Below are positions 14,273-17,396 of a stretch of 17,396 bases of DNA, in pieces; positions within the stretch are counted from its first letter, which is position 1; every line of letters starts with the position of its first letter. The notes below the pieces were generated by a model. It made no database searches. It saw only the letters and a program-made list of their open reading frames with translations, and was not told the DNA's origin. Source of the stretch: Gammaproteobacteria bacterium (lineage in GTDB: Bacteria > Pseudomonadota > Gammaproteobacteria > SZUA-152); contig JAUWLO010000018.1 of NCBI GenBank assembly GCA_030613605.1, forward strand, positions 1 to 17,396, written 5' to 3'. The position numbers were made by a program, and so were the translations under genes.

Positions 14273-14283
14273 CACCAACAAGC

Positions 14284-17200
14284 GTGAACAAAGCACCACA
14301 CACACAAAGCCTCTATCGACCCAGTTTTGAGAAAGATAACTGCGGTTTCGGACTCATTGCCCAAATGGATGACAAAGCCAGCCACTGGCTGGTCACCACC
14401 GCTATCGATGCCCTGGCTCGACTGACCCACCGCGGCGCCGTTGCGGCTGATGGTAAATCCGGTGACGGCTGTGGCCTGCTAATGAAAAAACCCGATGGTT
14501 TCCTGCGAATTTGCGCTCAGGAACAGGGCTTCGAGCTGGCTGACCTGTACGCCGTTGGCATGGTATTCCTGAATACGGATAAAGCGAAAGCCAAAACCGC
14601 CCGCACCCAATTAGAAAACGAGCTTACTGCCGAAGGCCTGCAAGTCCTTGGCTGGCGTACTGTGCCTACCGACCCCAGCACCTGCGGCGAAGAAGCCCTG
14701 AAAAGCCTGCCCGTCATCGAGCAGATCTTTGTCAATGCCGGCACCGACATGGATGCCACCCGCTTTGAGCAGCATCTGTATATCGCCCGCCGTCGCACAG
14801 AAAAGGCCATAGAACCGAACGATGACGTGTTTTATATCCCTAGCCTGTCGGCAAACGTGGTGTCATACAAAGGTCTGGTGATGCCTGAGCACCTGCCGGT
14901 GTTCTACAAAGACTTACAGGATGAGCGCATGGAAACAGCCATTGCCGTGTTCCACCAGCGCTTCTCCACCAATACCTGGCCACAATGGCGCCTGGCTCAG
15001 CCATTCCGTTATCTCGCCCACAATGGCGAAATCAACACCGTACAGGGTAACCGCAACTGGTCCGTGGCGCGTGGCCACAAGTTCGAAAGCCCACACATCC
15101 CTATGGCCGATGTACGCCCGCTGGTCTCCATGACAGGTTCGGATTCCAATTCCATGGACAACATGCTGGAAGCCCTGCTCGCCGGTGGCATGGATATTTT
15201 CCAGGCCATGCGTTTGCTAATACCGCCTGCCTGGCAAAACGTCACCAACATGGACACCGACCTGCGCGCCTTTTACGAATACAGCTCCATGCACATGGAG
15301 CCCTGGGACGGCCCCGCCGGTATCGTGATGACCGATGGTCGCTATGCCGCCTGCTCCACTGACCGTAATGGCCTGCGCCCTGCACGATGGGTGATCACCA
15401 AAGATCGACACATCACCATTGCTTCCGAGATTGGTGTTTACGACTACAAACCCGAAGACGTGGTCGCCAAAGGCCGTTTAAAACCTGGCCAGATGCTGGC
15501 CGCTGACACCCAAACCGGCAAACTGCTGTTGCCGGAAGACGTCGACACCATGCTCAAGCAACGCCACCCTTACAAACAATGGCTCACCGCTGGTGCCAAA
15601 CGCATCACCACCTCACTGGATGGTGAGATCTGCGGTCTGCCTATGGATAGCGATGTCCTGGATACTTATCAGAAACTGTTTCAGGTGAGCTTTGAAGAAC
15701 GTGACCAGGTGATTCGTGTTCTGGCCGAAGCGGGTGCGGAAGCCATTGGATCCATGGGTGACGACACCCCCATACCGGTACTGTCACGCAAAGTGCGCTC
15801 ACTGTACGACTATTTTCGTCAACAGTTTGCCCAGGTCACCAATCCACCTATTGATCCGATTCGCGAACAAATCGTCATGTCGCTGGAAACCTGTTTCGGC
15901 CGCGAAATGAACATGTTCGAAGAAACCGCTGAGCATGCGAACCGCATCCTGATGAACTCACCGGTTTTATCCACTACCAAATTCGATCAATTGATTAATC
16001 AGGATAGCGCCGGCTACGCCAGCGCCCGTATCGATCTGCATTACGAAGAAGACTGCACGCTGGAAGAAGCCATTAACATCATTACCGACCAGGCCGTTGC
16101 CGACATCAAGGGCGGCAAGGTTTTGCTGGTGTTGTCTGATCGCGACATCACGCCCGGCCGTATACCGGTGCATGCATTGCTTGCCACCGGCGCGGTGCAT
16201 CATCGCCTCATTCGCGAAGGCCTGCGTTGTGATACCAACATTATTGTGGATACTGGTACCGCCCGCGATCCGCACCACATGGCTGTGCTTATCGGTTACG
16301 GTGCAACTGCGGTGTATCCGTATCTTGCCTACGCCTGCATTCAGGACATGCAACGCACCGGAGAAATTTCTGAAACGTCCTGTGCCGATCTCATGCACAG
16401 TTATCGCAAAGGCATTAACAAAGGATTGTTTAAAGTCACCTCGAAAATGGGTATCTCCACCATCTCCAGTTATCGCGGCGCACAATTATTTGAATCGGTC
16501 GGCCTGCACCAGGATGTGGTGGATCTGTGTTTCACGGGTACGACCAATCGTCTGCAAGGCACGCACTTCGAAGATCTTGATGTCGATCAACGCGCCCTGG
16601 CAAAGCTGGCCTGGAACAGCCGCAAAAAAATTGATCAGGGCGGCCTGCTCAAGTTTGTTTACGGTGGCGAAGAACACGCCTACAACCCGGACGTGGTACA
16701 GGCCCTGCAACGCGCCGTAAAATCCGGTGACGTTAACGCCTATCGTGAATACGCCAAAATGGTTAACGAGCGCCCCACGCTGGCACTGCGTGACATGTTG
16801 AAACTACGCACCGACGTTAAATCTATTTCCATCGATGAAGTAGAGCCTATGGAAGAAATCGTTAAACGATTTGATTCCGCGGCCATGTCACTGGGCGCCC
16901 TGTCACCCGAGGCACATGAAACACTCGCCATGGCCATGAACAAACTTGGCGCACGCTCAAACTCTGGCGAAGGTGGCGAAGACCCCAAACGTTACGGCAC
17001 CGAAAAACGTTCCAAGATCAAACAGGTTGCTTCCGGTCGCTTCGGTGTTACGCCGGCCTATTTGCGTTCCGCTGAAGTCATGCAGATCAAAGTTGCTCAG
17101 GGCGCCAAACCCGGCGAAGGTGGTCAGCTGCCCGGTCAAAAGGTGAATGAACTCATTGCCGAATTGCGTTACTGCAAAACGGGCGTGACCCTCATATCAC

Positions 17201-17396
17201 CACCGCCTCATCACGATATTTATTCCATCGAGGATTTGTCGCAGCTCATCTACGATCTCAAGCAGGTTAATCCGGATGGCCTGGTATCGGTGAAACTGGT
17301 GGCAGAAGCCGGTGTTGGTACGATTGCAGCAGGTGTGGCAAAGGCCTATGCCGACTTAATTACCATCTCGGGTTATGACGGCGGTACTGCAGCCAG
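14284..17396 (+). CDS. gltB: Glutamate synthase (NADPH) large subunit, 3' partial
   Basis: Large subunit of GOGAT, which makes two glutamates from glutamine and 2-oxoglutarate with the small subunit GltD; a cytoplasmic iron-sulfur flavoprotein. The frame is open from the GTG at 14284 to the window end, 1037 codons against a family length of about 1500, so roughly a third is missing. A 19-residue propeptide precedes C20 (KDNC-GFG), the N-terminal nucleophile of the class II amidotransferase domain. Also visible are THRGAVAADGKSGDGCG (about 48-64), FHQRFSTNTWP (about 224-234) and LAHNGEINTVQGNRNW (about 244-259). The central domain follows. The FMN-binding synthase domain starts near 850, with SLGALSPEAHETLA, NSGEGGEDP, GAKPGEGGQLPG, SPPPHHDIYSIEDL and LVAEAGVGTIA. 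The 3Fe-4S cysteines and C-terminal beta-helix lie beyond the window. The frame is intact throughout. Confidence 0.97.
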   Translation, partial: MNKAPHTQSLYRPSFEKDNCGFGLIAQMDDKASHWLVTTAIDALARLTHRGAVAADGKSGDGCGLLMKKPDGFLRICAQEQGFELADLYAVGMVFLNTDKAKAKTARTQLENELTAEGLQVLGWRTVPTDPSTCGEEALKSLPVIEQIFVNAGTDMDATRFEQHLYIARRRTEKAIEPNDDVFYIPSLSANVVSYKGLVMPEHLPVFYKDLQDERMETAIAVFHQRFSTNTWPQWRLAQPFRYLAHNGEINTVQGNRNWSVARGHKFESPHIPMADVRPLVSMTGSDSNSMDNMLEALLAGGMDIFQAMRLLIPPAWQNVTNMDTDLRAFYEYSSMHMEPWDGPAGIVMTDGRYAACSTDRNGLRPARWVITKDRHITIASEIGVYDYKPEDVVAKGRLKPGQMLAADTQTGKLLLPEDVDTMLKQRHPYKQWLTAGAKRITTSLDGEICGLPMDSDVLDTYQKLFQVSFEERDQVIRVLAEAGAEAIGSMGDDTPIPVLSRKVRSLYDYFRQQFAQVTNPPIDPIREQIVMSLETCFGREMNMFEETAEHANRILMNSPVLSTTKFDQLINQDSAGYASARIDLHYEEDCTLEEAINIITDQAVADIKGGKVLLVLSDRDITPGRIPVHALLATGAVHHRLIREGLRCDTNIIVDTGTARDPHHMAVLIGYGATAVYPYLAYACIQDMQRTGEISETSCADLMHSYRKGINKGLFKVTSKMGISTISSYRGAQLFESVGLHQDVVDLCFTGTTNRLQGTHFEDLDVDQRALAKLAWNSRKKIDQGGLLKFVYGGEEHAYNPDVVQALQRAVKSGDVNAYREYAKMVNERPTLALRDMLKLRTDVKSISIDEVEPMEEIVKRFDSAAMSLGALSPEAHETLAMAMNKLGARSNSGEGGEDPKRYGTEKRSKIKQVASGRFGVTPAYLRSAEVMQIKVAQGAKPGEGGQLPGQKVNELIAELRYCKTGVTLISPPPHHDIYSIEDLSQLIYDLKQVNPDGLVSVKLVAEAGVGTIAAGVAKAYADLITISGYDGGTAA

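Noticed and set aside
14058..14303. 81-codon minus-strand frame spanning the gltB upstream gap
   Set aside because: It begins inside the gltB N-terminal coding region, crosses the putative gltB promoter, matches no family I know and has no clear start signal.
15967..16485. 172-codon open frame on the minus strand inside gltB
   Set aside because: It is antisense to an intact, conserved stretch of gltB with no recognisable family or start signal.
16097..16720. 207-codon + strand open frame within gltB in another frame
   Set aside because: Its Cys/Arg-rich product is not protein-like and the gltB frame is continuous through it.
1..17396. Mobile elements, CRISPR arrays, toxin-antitoxin or defence genes
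   Set aside because: No terminal inverted repeats, transposase or integrase motifs, spaced direct repeats or recognisable defence domains were seen; nearly all sequence is taken up by conserved core genes.

Overview
The window looks like a chromosomal segment of a gammaproteobacterium with type IV pili. The evidence is the complete pilMNOPQ cluster followed by aroK-aroB, a DamX-like SPOR protein and gltB, with a divergent class A penicillin-binding protein 1A upstream. That order is well known from pseudomonads and relatives. Base composition is moderate, about half G+C by eye. The genus cannot be named from this sequence. There are no tRNA or rRNA genes, insertion sequences, CRISPR arrays, phage genes or other signs of recent transfer.

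Layout. Positions 1-1088 hold the 3' part of pilU, a pilus-retraction ATPase gene whose 5' end lies outside the window. It converges on the minus-strand gene for PBP1A (mrcA/ponA, about 1139-3691). A 147-bp divergent intergenic region separates mrcA from pilM-pilN-pilO-pilP-pilQ (3839-9318), which overlap or lie close together and are almost certainly one operon. After pilQ comes a perfect 10-bp hairpin and then a plausible promoter for the second unit. That unit is aroK, aroB, a dNTP triphosphohydrolase-like HD protein, a small WGR-like protein and a DamX-like AAA-TM-SPOR protein (9449-14020). A 263-bp intergenic region with a near-consensus sigma-70 promoter precedes gltB (14284 onward), which runs off the 3' end.

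How the genes work together. PilM (cytoplasmic, actin-like), PilN and PilO (bitopic inner-membrane proteins) and PilP (lipoprotein) form the alignment complex that links the inner-membrane pilus motor to the outer-membrane secretin PilQ. PilU helps power retraction. PBP1A builds peptidoglycan, PilQ carries AMIN domains expected to bind peptidoglycan, and the DamX-like protein carries a SPOR domain expected to bind septal peptidoglycan, so the block has a cell-envelope theme. AroK and AroB (shikimate pathway), the dNTPase-like protein and GltB (glutamate synthesis) are housekeeping metabolic neighbours.

Overall judgement: this is a conserved core region, and I found no undescribed system. The points most worth a second look are the degenerate Walker B motif in the DamX-like ATPase, the divergent WGR-like small protein beside it, the long signal-peptide n-regions forced on PilP and PilQ, a CxxC insert in PBP1A, and start-site and regulatory details.
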